Assembly (NCBI RefSeq): GCF_002929215.1
Contig: NZ_PJII01000001.1
Location: 186,001 to 250,000, forward strand
DNA from: Arthrobacter sp. ZGTC412
GTDB lineage: Bacteria > Actinomycetota > Actinomycetes > Actinomycetales > Micrococcaceae
Direction: 5' to 3'
Length of the DNA stretch: 64,000 nucleotides
Notes under the pieces: model-generated
The model's database searches: none
Told to the model about the DNA's origin: nothing
Seen by the model: only the letters and a program-made list of their open reading frames with translations
Program-made: the position numbers and the translations under genes
Shown: positions 8,876 through 18,078 of the stretch, piece by piece
Numbering within the stretch: the first letter of the stretch is position 1
Layout of the letters: each line of letters opens with the position of its first letter

Positions 8876-9642
8876 TTCCTGTTCTCCTGTTGTGTGCTTT
8901 CCGCCGCGTCCTGTGGAGGTGCGGCCGTTTTGAATCCCCGCTCGGCGGCGTACTCCCCGAGCATGTCCCGCAACATTCTCCGGCCGCGGTGGAGCCGGGA
9001 CATCACTGTGCCGATAGGCGTGTTCATGATGTCTGAAATTTCCTTGTACGCGAAGCCTTCGACGTCCGCGAAGTACACCGCAAGGCGGAATTCTTCGGGA
9101 ATGGCCTGGAGCGCGCGCTTGACGTCCGAATCGGGCAGGTGATCCAGCGCCTCTGCCTCGGCGGAACGAAGCCCGCTGGAGGTGTGTGATTCGGCCCGCG
9201 CCAGTTGCCAGTCCTCGATGGTGTCCGAGTTGGACTGAAGCGGCTCGCGCTGCCGTTTGCGGTACAGATTGATATAGGTGTTCGTCAGAATGCGGTACAG
9301 CCAGGCCTTGAGGTTGGTTCCCGGCTTGTACTGGTGAAACGCGGAAAAGGCCTTGGTATAGGCCTCCTGGACGAGGTCCTCGGCGTCGGCAGGGTTCCGG
9401 GCCATGCGCATGGCGGCAGAATAAAGCTGATCGACATACTGCATTGCGTCACGCTCGAACCGGGCGCGGCGATCCTCCGGGGATTCCGTGGAAACATTGA
9501 CCACCTCTTCGGTGGTTTCCGCGTCAGGCTGCCGTGATTCTGCCGTTTGACCTGCAGGCTCGGGCCGTGCATCAGCGCTGCTTTTGGCTTCGCTTTGGGA
9601 AGCCTCATACATGGCCGAAACGGCCGGATCCAAGGTGCTCAT
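8872..9642 (-). CDS. sigR: ECF RNA polymerase sigma factor SigR (SigH)
   Basis: From ATG 9642 the protein has 256 residues. Region 2 is [20 protein letters not shown] with the core-binding [24 protein letters not shown]; region 4 is [21 protein letters not shown] and the following helix-turn-helix ending [11 protein letters not shown]. An acidic N-terminal stretch of about 75 residues precedes region 2. AAGG lies just before the ATG. The frame stays open far upstream (to 10047), and a SigR-type promoter sits in that extension at 9830-9857, so a longer isoform is possible. It directs the thiol-oxidative stress regulon (mycothiol, thioredoxin) by family knowledge. rsrA follows with an ATGA overlap. 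Confidence 0.93.
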   Translation of the reverse strand: MSTLDPAVSAMYEASQSEAKSSADARPEPAGQTAESRQPDAETTEEVVNVSTESPEDRRARFERDAMQYVDQLYSAAMRMARNPADAEDLVQEAYTKAFSAFHQYKPGTNLKAWLYRILTNTYINLYRKRQREPLQSNSDTIEDWQLARAESHTSSGLRSAEAEALDHLPDSDVKRALQAIPEEFRLAVYFADVEGFAYKEISDIMNTPIGTVMSRLHRGRRMLRDMLGEYAAERGFKTAAPPQDAAESTQQENRK

Positions 9643-9829
9643 TGCCTTCAAGTCTACTGTCAGGCTCCGCGCACGCGGTGATCCGTACTCCGGGGGTTCG
9701 GCCTCCAACGAGTCAATTGCCACTGGGCCTGCTGCGTCAATTCCGTCCAACACCCGCCTCAAGGGCCAACTCCGCTCTGTTGTCCGGTGCTTTGTCTTGG
9801 GGCCCGGCTCTCGCAGACCCAGCATCCAT

Positions 9830-9857
9830 AACCTCAGCCCTTGGGCAAATATTCCCC
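9830..9857 (-). promoter_or_regulatory. SigR-dependent autoregulatory promoter
   Basis: Reading the minus strand: GGGGAAT (9857-9851), exactly 18 bases after GGAAT, then GTT (9832-9830). This matches the SigR/SigH consensus GGAAT-N18-GTT. It lies about 190 bases upstream of the annotated sigR ATG. Transcription would begin near 9823, where an in-frame ATG (9825-9823) is found. Confidence 0.8.
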
Positions 9858-9922
9858 AAAAGTGCAAGACTAGAACGGACTTCGCCGCACCCGACGCGGT
9901 TCGTCCATCCAGGAGGAAATCC

Positions 9923-10471
9923 ATGTCCTTTGTCCGCACACTCGCACGGCCCATGCTGGCTTCCAGTTTTGTTCTTGCCGGAATGGATAAGCTCAAGAAC
10001 GCCGATGACACCGCGCAACAGCTGTCACCGCTGCTGAGCAAGGCCACGGCGGCGCTGCCGTTCCGTACTGACGAGAAGACGCTGGCACGGGTTATTGGCG
10101 GTACTCAGGTGGGCGCGGGCGTCCTTTTTGGGCTCGGAAAGTTTTCCCGGCTTTCAGCCACAGTGCTGACCGTCATTTCCCTTCTCAACACCTTCGTTGA
10201 GTGGCGCAGTGCGGACATCAGCAGCAAGGAAGGCCGCGGGAACCGCCGCAACCAGCTGCTGAAGAACCTTTCCCTGAGCGGCGGGGCGCTGCTCGCTTCC
10301 GTTGACACCGAAGGCAAGCCCGGACTGGCCTGGCGCGCTGAGCACCTGGCCGCAGACGCCCGGAAGGGCGCCGCGCACCTTGCCGCGGACGCCAGGAAGA
10401 CCACCAACAAGAAGCTGTACAAGGCCGATAAGGCCGTACGCCGCGCCGTCGAACAGGCCACGGGGGCATAA
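9923..10471 (+). CDS. DoxX family membrane protein
   Basis: 182 residues from ATG 9923 behind AGGAGG. The DoxX domain covers about residues 5-125: [24 protein letters not shown], then [37 protein letters not shown], with three or four membrane helices. The C-terminal 50 residues are a soluble Ala/Lys-rich tail with the near repeat [10 protein letters not shown] / [10 protein letters not shown]. In mycobacteria DoxX proteins join SseA and SodA in an oxidant-response membrane complex (family knowledge). Its divergent position next to SigR fits redox control but does not prove it. aroA starts 7 bases downstream. Confidence 0.85.
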   Translation: MSFVRTLARPMLASSFVLAGMDKLKNADDTAQQLSPLLSKATAALPFRTDEKTLARVIGGTQVGAGVLFGLGKFSRLSATVLTVISLLNTFVEWRSADISSKEGRGNRRNQLLKNLSLSGGALLASVDTEGKPGLAWRAEHLAADARKGAAHLAADARKTTNKKLYKADKAVRRAVEQATGA

Positions 10472-10478
10472 GCAGGAC

Positions 10479-11870
10479 ATGACCGCAGCAGCCGCCGCCA
10501 CCCAGGACAACCCCGGAGCGTCCCTCCCCCACTGGCCCGCGCCCTTCGCATCCCGCCCCGTCGATGCCACCGTTACGGTGCCCGGTTCAAAGTCGCTGAC
10601 CAACCGGTACCTGGTGCTCGCAGCGCTGGCAGATGGCCCATCGCGCCTGCGGGCGCCGCTGCATTCCAGGGATTCCGCGCTGATGGTTGATGCGCTCCGC
10701 CAGCTCGGCGCCACCATCACGGAGGTCCCGGGGGACGGCGCGTTCGGTCCGGACCTGGAGGTGGTCCCGCTCGCGGCGGACGCGGCGGTGTCCTCCACCA
10801 GGATCGACTGCGGCCTTGCCGGCACGGTGATGCGGTTCGTTCCGCCGCTGGCGGCGCTGCGCAACGGCGCCAGCGTGTTCGACGGCGACCCCCACGCCCG
10901 TAAGCGGCCCATGGGAACGATCATCGAAGCGCTGAGGGCTCTGGGAGTGGCGGTTGCCGCCGAAGACGGCAGCGCGCCGTCGTCGTTGCCGTTTGTGGTT
11001 GACGGCACCGGAGAGGTGCGCGGCGGCCATCTGGTCATCGATGCCAGCGCCTCCTCCCAGTTTGTTTCGGCGCTGCTCCTCGTGGGAGCGAGGTTCACCG
11101 AAGGCCTTCATCTTGAGCACGTCGGGAATCCGGTGCCGAGCCTTGACCACATCAACATGACTGTGGCCGTCCTGCGCGGAGCCGGTGTTGTTGTTGACGA
11201 TTCGGTTCCCAACCACTGGGTTGTTGCCCCTGGACCCATCCGCGCCTTCGACCAGCGGATCGAGCAGGACCTGTCCAACGCCGGGCCGTTCCTTGCCGCC
11301 GCCCTGGCGTCCGGCGGAACGGTCCGGATTCCGGGCTGGCCCGAACAGACGCAGCAGGTGGGGGACCTCTGGCGGACCATCCTTGCCGAGATGGGCGCGG
11401 AGGTCACTCTTCGCGACGGCGTCCTCACCGTGACGGGCGGACCGGAAATCAAGGGCGCCGAGTTCGCCGACACAAGCGAACTGGCCCCCACCGTCGCCGC
11501 GCTCTGTGCCCTGGCCAGCGGACCCTCCCGGCTCAGCGGCATCGCACACCTGCGCGGCCACGAGACGGACAGGCTGGCTGCACTGGTCACCGAGATCAAC
11601 CGCCTCGGCGGGGATGCCGAGGAGACCAGCGACGGCCTGGTGATCCGGCCCGCCAAGCTGCACGCCGGCGTCGTGCGCAGTTACGCCGACCACCGCATGG
11701 CGACGGCCGGAGCCATCCTTGGCCTGGCCGTGGACGGGGTGCAGGTGGAGGACATCGCCACTACCGCGAAAACCATGCCGGACTTCCCCCGGCTGTGGGA
11801 AGACATGCTGGCCCAGGCAGGTCCCGCGAATGCCGGCGCGGAAGGTTCCACCGGTGGCGCGCAGCACTGA
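10479..11870 (+). CDS. aroA: 3-phosphoshikimate 1-carboxyvinyltransferase (EPSP synthase)
   Basis: 463 residues from ATG 10479, the normal size. The enzyme joins phosphoenolpyruvate to shikimate-3-phosphate in aromatic amino acid synthesis. Recognised motifs: [19 protein letters not shown] (substrate lysine), [48 protein letters not shown] and [13 protein letters not shown]. The frame is open further upstream through the DoxX gene, but only the 10479 start fits the family. It lies 7 bases after doxX, and its end overlaps rsgA by 17 bases; doxX-aroA-rsgA-hisN read as one unit. Confidence 0.95.
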   Translation: MTAAAAATQDNPGASLPHWPAPFASRPVDATVTVPGSKSLTNRYLVLAALADGPSRLRAPLHSRDSALMVDALRQLGATITEVPGDGAFGPDLEVVPLAADAAVSSTRIDCGLAGTVMRFVPPLAALRNGASVFDGDPHARKRPMGTIIEALRALGVAVAAEDGSAPSSLPFVVDGTGEVRGGHLVIDASASSQFVSALLLVGARFTEGLHLEHVGNPVPSLDHINMTVAVLRGAGVVVDDSVPNHWVVAPGPIRAFDQRIEQDLSNAGPFLAAALASGGTVRIPGWPEQTQQVGDLWRTILAEMGAEVTLRDGVLTVTGGPEIKGAEFADTSELAPTVAALCALASGPSRLSGIAHLRGHETDRLAALVTEINRLGGDAEETSDGLVIRPAKLHAGVVRSYADHRMATAGAILGLAVDGVQVEDIATTAKTMPDFPRLWEDMLAQAGPANAGAEGSTGGAQH

Positions 11871-12969
11871 TTCCTGGGACGAATCGGATGTCCGCATCCG
11901 GCCCAGCAAAAAGGGCTCCCGCCCGCGCACCAAGGACCGGCCCAGCCATGACGACGCCGTGACCGGACGTATCATCACCGTTGACCGCGGCAGGTACACG
12001 GCAGTGGTGGGTGAGGACTCCGGCAAGGAACGCGTGGTCATCGCCGCGAGGGCACGCGAACTGCGCCGCAACCCAGTAGTGGCCGGAGATTTCGTCTCCC
12101 TGGTAGGCGATGTCTCAGGCGAACCGGACACCCTCGCCCGGCTGGTCAAGATCCAGGACCGCCGGACCCTGCTGCGGCGCAGCGCTGATGACACGGATCC
12201 GGTGGAGAGGGCCGTGGTTGCCAACGCGGACCAGCTGGTGATTGTGGTGGCCGCCGCCAACCCCGAGCCGCGCACGGGCTTCATCGACCGCGCCCTGGTG
12301 GCAGCGTACGACGCCGGGATCGAACCGATCCTGCTGGTCACCAAGGCGGACGTCAAGGATCCGGCGGGCCTGCTCTCCAACTACACACACCTCGACTTCC
12401 CCGTGATCATCAGCCGGACAGCTGATTCCAGCGCTTCCGGCATCGATGCCCGCTCTGACGACGGCCTCTCCGCACGGCTGGACAGCCAAGCCGTCGCGGA
12501 GCTGCGGGGTTACCTTGATGAAAAAGTCACGGTGATGCTGGGGCACTCAGGGGTGGGTAAGTCAACGATGGTGAATGCGCTGACCGGGGCTGAACGCGCC
12601 ACCGGCGGGGTCAATGCGGTAACAGGGCGGGGGCGCCACACGTCGTCGTCGGCCCTGGCGTTGAGGCTGGCGGACGCTCCTGTGGGCAGCTGGATTATCG
12701 ATACCCCAGGTATCCGCTCCTTCGGCCTGGCTCACGTGGATCCGGACCGGATCCTGCGCTCCTTCCCGGACCTCTCCCCGGGCATCGATGACTGCGAACG
12801 CGGCTGCAAACACACCGCCATAGCCGTGAACTGCGGGCTGGACGCCTGGGTAGGCGGCGGCCATGCCGGCGCTACCGGAGAAGCCCGGCTGGCTTCCCTA
12901 CGGCGCCTGCTGGGCACCGACCCCCGCTTGGAGGCGCAGGAGACGAAGGAACTCGGCAGCGTCAACTGA
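11854..12969 (+). CDS. rsgA: Ribosome small-subunit-dependent GTPase A
   Basis: 371 residues from GTG 11854, preceded by GGAAGG inside the end of aroA. RsgA is a circularly permuted GTPase that checks late 30S maturation. An OB-fold N-terminus ([20 protein letters not shown]) is followed by the GTPase with motifs in permuted order: TKAD (G4), [14 protein letters not shown] (G1), DTPG (G3). The C-terminal zinc finger is [16 protein letters not shown]. The longer frame back to 11719 lies wholly inside aroA and is rejected. Confidence 0.93.
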   Translation: MARSTDSWDESDVRIRPSKKGSRPRTKDRPSHDDAVTGRIITVDRGRYTAVVGEDSGKERVVIAARARELRRNPVVAGDFVSLVGDVSGEPDTLARLVKIQDRRTLLRRSADDTDPVERAVVANADQLVIVVAAANPEPRTGFIDRALVAAYDAGIEPILLVTKADVKDPAGLLSNYTHLDFPVIISRTADSSASGIDARSDDGLSARLDSQAVAELRGYLDEKVTVMLGHSGVGKSTMVNALTGAERATGGVNAVTGRGRHTSSSALALRLADAPVGSWIIDTPGIRSFGLAHVDPDRILRSFPDLSPGIDDCERGCKHTAIAVNCGLDAWVGGGHAGATGEARLASLRRLLGTDPRLEAQETKELGSVN

Positions 12970-13017
12970 CGGTGCCGATCTCCCAGCAGAACCGCGCGCA
13001 GACGGTAGTTTGGAACC

Positions 13018-13830
13018 ATGATCCAACCCGCTTCAAGCTACAACGATGACCTGCGCCTGGCCCACGTGCTGGCAGACTCTGTTGATGACCAGACCATGAG
13101 CCGCTTCAAGGCCCAGGATCTCAAGGTGGAGACCAAGCCTGACCTCACGCCGGTTACGGACGCGGACAAGGCCGCAGAAGAAGCCATCCGCGGACAGCTG
13201 TCCCGCTCCCGTCCGCGTGACGCCGTACTAGGGGAAGAGTTCGGCAGCACAGGCCACGGGTCCCGCCGCTGGATCATCGACCCCATTGACGGCACCAAGA
13301 ACTTCGTCCGCGGCGTCCCCGTCTGGGCCACCTTGATCGCCCTGGTGGATGAGGGCGAGCCCGTAGTTGGAGTGGTGAGCGCACCGGCCCTCGGCAAGCG
13401 CTGGTGGGCGGCCAAGGGCATGGGCGCCTACATGGGACGGTCGCTGGCTGCTGCCACCCGGCTCCGCGTCTCCAACGTCGCCAACTTGTCCGACGCTTCG
13501 CTGTCCTACTCCAGCCTCGGCGGCTGGAAGGAACACGGGAAACTGGACAACTTCCTGGGCCTCACCGAGGACGTGTGGCGGACCCGTGCATACGGCGATT
13601 TCTGGTCCTACTGCATGGTGGCGGAAGGCTCCGTGGACATCGCCTGCGAACCCGAGCTGAACCTCTACGACATGGCTGCACTGGTGCCAATCGTGGTTGA
13701 AGCGGGCGGCCGCTTCACCTCCCTGGAAGGGGAGGACGGGCCCTTCGGCGGGAACGCGCTGGCCACCAATTCCATCCTGCACTCAGAGGTTCTCCGCAGG
13801 CTGAACCCTGAACTCGACGATCTTCTCTAA
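13018..13830 (+). CDS. hisN: Histidinol-phosphatase, inositol monophosphatase type
   Basis: 270 residues of the IMPase fold. Metal-binding motifs: GEEFG (Glu), then [25 protein letters not shown] (Asp pair), and [16 protein letters not shown] (third Asp). The actinobacterial HisN dephosphorylates histidinol phosphate; the G.(K/R)NFVRG signature favours HisN over generic inositol phosphatases, though substrate cannot be proved from sequence. The gene starts 48 bases after rsgA and is followed by a terminator. Confidence 0.88.
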   Translation: MIQPASSYNDDLRLAHVLADSVDDQTMSRFKAQDLKVETKPDLTPVTDADKAAEEAIRGQLSRSRPRDAVLGEEFGSTGHGSRRWIIDPIDGTKNFVRGVPVWATLIALVDEGEPVVGVVSAPALGKRWWAAKGMGAYMGRSLAAATRLRVSNVANLSDASLSYSSLGGWKEHGKLDNFLGLTEDVWRTRAYGDFWSYCMVAEGSVDIACEPELNLYDMAALVPIVVEAGGRFTSLEGEDGPFGGNALATNSILHSEVLRRLNPELDDLL

Positions 13831-13851
13831 GCATCCAGACCGAACAATCAG

Positions 13852-13890
13852 CGGCGGGCGCCTCCAAAAGGAGGCGCCCGCCGTCGTTTT
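13852..13890 (+). terminator. Rho-independent terminator after hisN
   Basis: A perfect 14-bp stem CGGCGGGCGCCTCC / GGAGGCGCCCGCCG (13852-13883) with loop AAAA, then TCGTTTTC. It ends the aroA-rsgA-hisN unit. Confidence 0.9.
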
Positions 13891-13985
13891 CTTCGGCTAC
13901 AGCAGCACTTTTCAGCTGACGCGTAACAAAGCGCTTAACATTCGTGCCGGCTTCAAACCTTCCTGCCCCATGTCCTACGCTCTTA

Positions 13986-14110
13986 ACCAGGTCACGAGTG
14001 CCAGCGCGAAACCCCGGTTTGCTGGCCGGCAACCCTCCAACCGCGGTGGGGTGCCCCGGGTGACGACCAGGCCGGTCCGGAACGGATGCGGCAAGCGCGG
14101 ATTCCCGGCA
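13986..14110 (+). promoter_or_regulatory. SAM-IV riboswitch
   Basis: The core elements of the actinobacterial SAM-IV class are present in order: GGTCACGAGTGCCAGCG, then CTGGCCGGCAACCCTCC, CGCGGTGGGGTGCC, CCGGGTGACGACC (pairing back to GGTC), a small hairpin, and GCGGCAAGCGCGG forming the 3' pseudoknot segment. It ends about 30 bases before the GTG of the aminotransferase gene, so S-adenosylmethionine probably controls translation or transcription of that gene. Confidence 0.92.
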
Positions 14111-14138
14111 CAGGGGGTCCTTTCGAAGTGAGGTCTCT

Positions 14139-15578
14139 GTGACTACTGCCACCGTCTCCCCCAACGCCGCCGCCCAGCCTGAAACAGTCCAGGCTGACGC
14201 CACTGCCCGCTTTGATGCCCGCCGGGCCGTCGCTGGACGGCCGCTTTCCGCTGTCACCGGCGCTGAGATCCAGGCGCCGCTGATCTCGGGCGGCCACGTC
14301 CGGTACGCCAACCTCGACTATGGCGCCTCCGCCCCCGCCCTCTCGGTGGTCTCCGCTTACCTCAACGAGATCCTGCCGTTCTATGCGAGCGTCCACCGCG
14401 GGGCCGGCTACGCGTCCCAGATCAGCACGTCTGTCTACGAGAACGCCCGCAACATTGTCCGGGAGTTCGTAGGCGGCCGCCCGGACGATTCTGTGATCTT
14501 CACCCGGAACACCACCGATTCCCTCAACCTGCTGGCTGGCTGCCTGCCTGCAACAGACGGACGGCCGGACGGCGACGTCCTGTACCTGGACATCGAACAC
14601 CACGCCAACCTGTTGCCGTGGCAGGGCGTCCCCCACCGCAGCATCGTTGCCGCTGACACCATCGCCGGCACCATCGAGTCTGTCCGCGCCGAGCTGGAAC
14701 AGGGAGGCGTGAGCCTGCTGGCCGTCACCGGCGCCTCCAACGTCACCGGTGAGATCCTTCCCATCCGGGCCCTGGCTACCCTCGCCCACGAACACGGCGC
14801 ACGGATTGTGGTGGACGCAGCCCAGCTGGCACCGCACCGCCGGGTCAATATCGCCGGGGACGGCGTGGACTACCTCGCCTTCTCCGGCCACAAGCTCTAC
14901 GCACCGTTTGGCGCCGGCGTGCTGGTGGGCCGCCCGGACTGGCTCGACGCCGGAACACCCCACCTTGCCGGCGGCGGCGCCGTCAGGGAGGCTCGGCTCG
15001 ACGGCGTCAGCTGGGCCACCGGCCCGGCCCGCCACGAGGGCGGCTCCCCCAACGTCCTTGGCGCAGCCACCCTGGCACGCGCCACGCAAGTGATCGCCGG
15101 GCTGGACCAGGACCAGTGGCACGCCCACGAGTCGGCCATCCGTTCCTTCCTGGTGGAGGGCCTGCAGAAGATCGCCGGCGTGACCGTCCACCAGATCTTC
15201 AAGGACACCAACCCGGACACGGACACCATCGGCGTGGTCAACTTCTCCGTTGAAGGCTACGACGCCGGACTGGTGGCCGCCTACCTGTCGGCCGAGCACG
15301 GCGTTGGCCTGCGGGACGGCCGCTTTTGCGCGCACCCGCTGCTGAAACGGCTCGGGCTCCCTTCCGGTTCCCTCCGTGCCAGCTTCGGAGTCGGTTCGCG
15401 CCTCGAGGATGCAGAACGGCTCCTTGCCGGCATCGAGTCACTGCGCCGCAACGGCCTGGGGTGGGACTACGTGGTGGACGCAGGACGCTGGGTTCCCGCC
15501 AACGACACGCGGACCTACCCGCATTGGGCACCCAACACTCCGGGAACCGCCGGGGCTGCCCCCTGCATCGACGATTGA
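14139..15578 (+). CDS. Class V PLP aminotransferase, cysteine desulfurase-like
   Basis: 479 residues from GTG 14139. This is a fold-type I PLP enzyme of class V: LDYGASAPALSVVSAYLNEILPFYASVHRGAGYAS at the N-terminus, TGASNVTGEILPI, VDAAQLAPHRRV, and the Schiff-base lysine in AFSGHKLYAPFGAG (Lys252). The layout resembles SufS/IscS-type cysteine desulfurases and isopenicillin-N-epimerase-like proteins. A SAM-IV riboswitch just upstream links it to sulfur or methionine supply, so cysteine/selenocysteine-type C-S chemistry is the best guess. It stands alone, without sufU or iscU beside it, which argues against the main Fe-S desulfurase. Confidence 0.85.
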   Translation: MTTATVSPNAAAQPETVQADATARFDARRAVAGRPLSAVTGAEIQAPLISGGHVRYANLDYGASAPALSVVSAYLNEILPFYASVHRGAGYASQISTSVYENARNIVREFVGGRPDDSVIFTRNTTDSLNLLAGCLPATDGRPDGDVLYLDIEHHANLLPWQGVPHRSIVAADTIAGTIESVRAELEQGGVSLLAVTGASNVTGEILPIRALATLAHEHGARIVVDAAQLAPHRRVNIAGDGVDYLAFSGHKLYAPFGAGVLVGRPDWLDAGTPHLAGGGAVREARLDGVSWATGPARHEGGSPNVLGAATLARATQVIAGLDQDQWHAHESAIRSFLVEGLQKIAGVTVHQIFKDTNPDTDTIGVVNFSVEGYDAGLVAAYLSAEHGVGLRDGRFCAHPLLKRLGLPSGSLRASFGVGSRLEDAERLLAGIESLRRNGLGWDYVVDAGRWVPANDTRTYPHWAPNTPGTAGAAPCIDD

Positions 15579-15680
15579 CGGATGCTAAAGCCTGCTGACG
15601 CTGTCCTGCTGATCCCGCCTATACGGCGGGTGCGGTAAATTCGAAGGATACCCAAGGGCATCAGGCGAAGGAGGCCACAC

Positions 15681-16439
15681 GTGGTACGGGGTGGCCCCAA
15701 ACTTGATCACGGACGGCGCCGGGAGCTCGGGCAGAGCTTCCAGGACGGCGGCCGGCACTACCAGCAGGTCCGTCCCGGCTACCCGGAAGAATCTGCCCTG
15801 TGGCTGGTGCCGGCGGGAGCCTGCGACGCCCTCGACGCCGGTGCCGGTACCGGCAAGTTCACCGAACTCCTGCTCGGCATCGGATTGTCAGTCACAGCGG
15901 TGGACCCCTCTGCGGACATGCTCGAGCAGTTACGGGCGCATTACCCCGCTGCCACGGCAGTCCAAGCCACCGCAGAGGCGACCGGCCTGCCCGCGGCGGC
16001 CTTCGACGTCGTGACCGTTGCCCAGGCTTGGCACTGGTGCGACGCCCTGGCAGCAAGCACAGAGCTGGCACGCGTCCTGCGTCCGAACGGAACGCTGGGA
16101 CTGATCTGGAACCAGCTGGACACATCGGTTCCCTGGGTCCACCGGCTGTCCCGGATCATGCACGCCGGGGACGTGTACAAGCCGGACTTCCGGCCGCTCG
16201 TGGGACCGGAGTTCAGGGAGCTTCAGGGTCACGTCACCCATTGGCAGGACCGCGTCACCACCACCGACCTGGTGGAACTCACCAAGTCCCGGAGCTATTA
16301 CCTGCGCGCCGGCGAAACCACCCGCGCCAAGGTGTTGGCCAACTTGGACTGGTACCTCCACGACCACCTGGGCCACAGCATGGATGAAGAGCTCGAACTG
16401 CCCTACCTGACACTCACGTGGCGGGCCTTCAAAGCATGA
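15681..16439 (+). CDS. Class I SAM-dependent methyltransferase
   Basis: 252 residues from GTG 15681 behind GAAGGAGG. The Rossmann methyltransferase core is clear: ALDAGAGTGKFTELLLGIG (motif I, SAM binding), TAVDPSADML (motif II), ATGLPAAAFDVVTVAQAWHW (motif IV) and RVLRPNGTLGLIWNQ. The AQAWHWCD pattern belongs to a UbiE/TAM-like subfamily found across fungi and bacteria whose substrate is a small molecule that is usually unknown. The C-terminal part has helical lid segments. It starts 102 bases after the aminotransferase and 30 bases before a DtxR-type gene. Confidence 0.85.
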   Translation: MVRGGPKLDHGRRRELGQSFQDGGRHYQQVRPGYPEESALWLVPAGACDALDAGAGTGKFTELLLGIGLSVTAVDPSADMLEQLRAHYPAATAVQATAEATGLPAAAFDVVTVAQAWHWCDALAASTELARVLRPNGTLGLIWNQLDTSVPWVHRLSRIMHAGDVYKPDFRPLVGPEFRELQGHVTHWQDRVTTTDLVELTKSRSYYLRAGETTRAKVLANLDWYLHDHLGHSMDEELELPYLTLTWRAFKA

Positions 16440-16469
16440 CGGAGAACGGGCACGGGTAGGCTGGAAGCT

Positions 16470-17183
16470 GTGAAGACCAGCGCGCCCTCCTCCTCCATTG
16501 AGGATTACGTCAAGGTCATCTACTCGTTCACGGAATGGCAGGACAAGCCCATCACGTCCTCCCAGCTGGCACAGCGCCTCGGTGTCGCCAATTCCTCGGT
16601 GTCCGAGATGGTCCGCAAGCTTAAGGACCAGGGCCTGGTTGACCACAAGCCCTACAGCGCCATCACGCTGACCGACGCCGGAGTCCGGCTGGCGCTTTCC
16701 ATGGTGCGGCGCCACCGCCTGATTGAGACCTACCTTGTCCAGCAGCTCGGTTACAGCTGGGACGAGGTCCACGACGAAGCCGAACTGCTGGAGCACGCCG
16801 TCTCGGATACGTTTATTGAGCGTGTCGCGGCGAAACTCGGAAACCCGCAGCGTGATCCGCACGGCGACCCGATCCCCACCGCTGACGGGAAAGTGCTGAT
16901 GCCCCGCGCCCACCTGATGGGTGAGCTGGACCAGGGGCACACGGGCAGGATTACCCGGATCAGCGACGAGAACCCGGATCTGCTCCGATACCTTTCCGCC
17001 GAGGAGATTGACCTCGACGCCGAAGTGGAGGTGGTGGGCCGAAAGCCGTTCGGCGGCGCGCTGGTGGTGCGGATCAGGAATTCGGGCAGGACGAGGGACT
17101 ACGACCTCGCCGACGAGATCACCTCGGCCCTGTGGGTGCACAGCGACCTTCCCCATCCGGGCTGCCTGCTTGGGGACAGCTGA
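16470..17183 (+). CDS. DtxR/MntR family metal-dependent regulator
   Basis: 237 residues from GTG. An N-terminal winged helix (IEDYVKVIYSFTEWQDKPITSSQLAQRLGVANSSVSEMVRKLKDQGLV) is followed by the metal-binding dimerisation domain (MVRRHRLIETYLVQQLGYSWDEVHDEAELLEHAVSDTFIERV) and a C-terminal FeoA/SH3-like domain (about 150-230). It is full length for a three-domain DtxR-type repressor. His/Glu/Asp ligands around HDEAE and the sequence WDEVHDEA suggest Mn or Fe sensing; which metal is uncertain. Its stop abuts the ATG of crcB. Confidence 0.9.
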   Translation: MKTSAPSSSIEDYVKVIYSFTEWQDKPITSSQLAQRLGVANSSVSEMVRKLKDQGLVDHKPYSAITLTDAGVRLALSMVRRHRLIETYLVQQLGYSWDEVHDEAELLEHAVSDTFIERVAAKLGNPQRDPHGDPIPTADGKVLMPRAHLMGELDQGHTGRITRISDENPDLLRYLSAEEIDLDAEVEVVGRKPFGGALVVRIRNSGRTRDYDLADEITSALWVHSDLPHPGCLLGDS

Positions 17184-17618
17184 ATGAAGCCGGCCAGCTT
17201 GCCGGCGGGCTGCGCCTGGCTTGCTGTTGCCGCCGGAGGCCTTGTCGGCACGGAACTGCGGTACGGACTGGGGCTCGCGTTCCCGGATGTCCCGGGCTCT
17301 ATGCCGTGGGGCACGCTGTGGATCAACGTCGGCGGCAGCTTCGTCCTGGCGGCGTTGACAACTATCTGGATGGCCCGGCCACAGACCGCGTTCTGGCTGC
17401 GGGCCGGGCTGGGGCCGGGGCTGTTGGGGTCCTTCACGACGTTCTCTGCCGTGGTGTTTTCGGTGGACCAGTTGGCCCGGGCGGGCGAGCATCTCGTGTG
17501 GGTGGCCTATCTGGTGCTGTCGGTGTTTGTTGGGCTGGCCGCCGCCGGTTTGGGGTGGCGGTTCGGCAAGCTGGTGGCCGGGCGTTTGGGTGTCGGCGCT
17601 GGTAGCAGGCCGTCATGA
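17184..17618 (+). CDS. crcB: Fluoride efflux channel CrcB/Fluc, subunit 1
   Basis: 144 residues with four membrane helices. Fluc signatures: GGLVGTELRYGLG, GTLWINVGGSFVLAAL (pore Asn) and GPGLLGSFTTFSAVVFSVD (TTFS track and central Na-site region). Fluc proteins are dual-topology dimers that expel fluoride; here two unequal genes sit side by side, as in many Gram-positives that use heterodimers. It starts immediately after the DtxR-type gene and overlaps the second crcB by four bases. Confidence 0.9.
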   Translation: MKPASLPAGCAWLAVAAGGLVGTELRYGLGLAFPDVPGSMPWGTLWINVGGSFVLAALTTIWMARPQTAFWLRAGLGPGLLGSFTTFSAVVFSVDQLARAGEHLVWVAYLVLSVFVGLAAAGLGWRFGKLVAGRLGVGAGSRPS

Positions 17619-18034
17619 CCGCTGTGCTGGTGGGAGTGTTTGGTGTTGCCGGCGCGCTTCTTCGCTTCGCCGTGGACAGCTGGTTCGCCCATCACGCGTC
17701 CGTCCGGACGACGCGCACGATTGCTGGTTCCCCGGGCGGTTCCGGGGCCAAGGCGAGGCTTCACTGGCCCTGGGCCACGCTGCTGGTGAATGTAGCGGGC
17801 TGCTTCATTATCGGCATCACCCACGCCATCACTGTGCAGCTGGGGCTGGCTCCGGAATGGCAGACCGCGCTGGCCGCCGGGCTGGCAGGCGGACTCACCA
17901 CCTTCAGCTCGTGGACCACGGCGACAGTGCGGTTGCTGAGTGAAGCGCGGTTCGGCTCCGCGGTGTTGAACGTGGCCGCCAACCTGATCCTCGGCTTTGG
18001 GGCTGCCGCTGCCGGGATTGCCCTGGCTACCTAG
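17615..18034 (+). CDS. crcB: Fluoride efflux channel CrcB/Fluc, subunit 2
   Basis: 139 residues, second half of the Fluc pair, starting at ATG overlapping the first stop (ATGA). Motifs: GVAGALLRFAVD, WATLLVNVAGCFIIGI (pore Asn) and AGLAGGLTTFSSWTTATVRLL. An Arg/Ser/Gly-rich loop of about 20 residues lies between helices 1 and 2. No fluoride riboswitch is seen before either subunit. Confidence 0.9.
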   Translation: MTAVLVGVFGVAGALLRFAVDSWFAHHASVRTTRTIAGSPGGSGAKARLHWPWATLLVNVAGCFIIGITHAITVQLGLAPEWQTALAAGLAGGLTTFSSWTTATVRLLSEARFGSAVLNVAANLILGFGAAAAGIALAT

Positions 18035-18078
18035 CGCGGTTGAGGGCGATTTGGCGGGCTCCCGTATCGTGGATGGTG

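Noticed and set aside
10587-12380. 597-codon minus-strand frame
   Set aside because: Antisense to aroA and rsgA; no ribosome site and no domain.
15612-15636. Hairpin CCCGCC/GGCGGG after the aminotransferase gene
   Set aside because: Short stem with no T-run; not convincing as a terminator.
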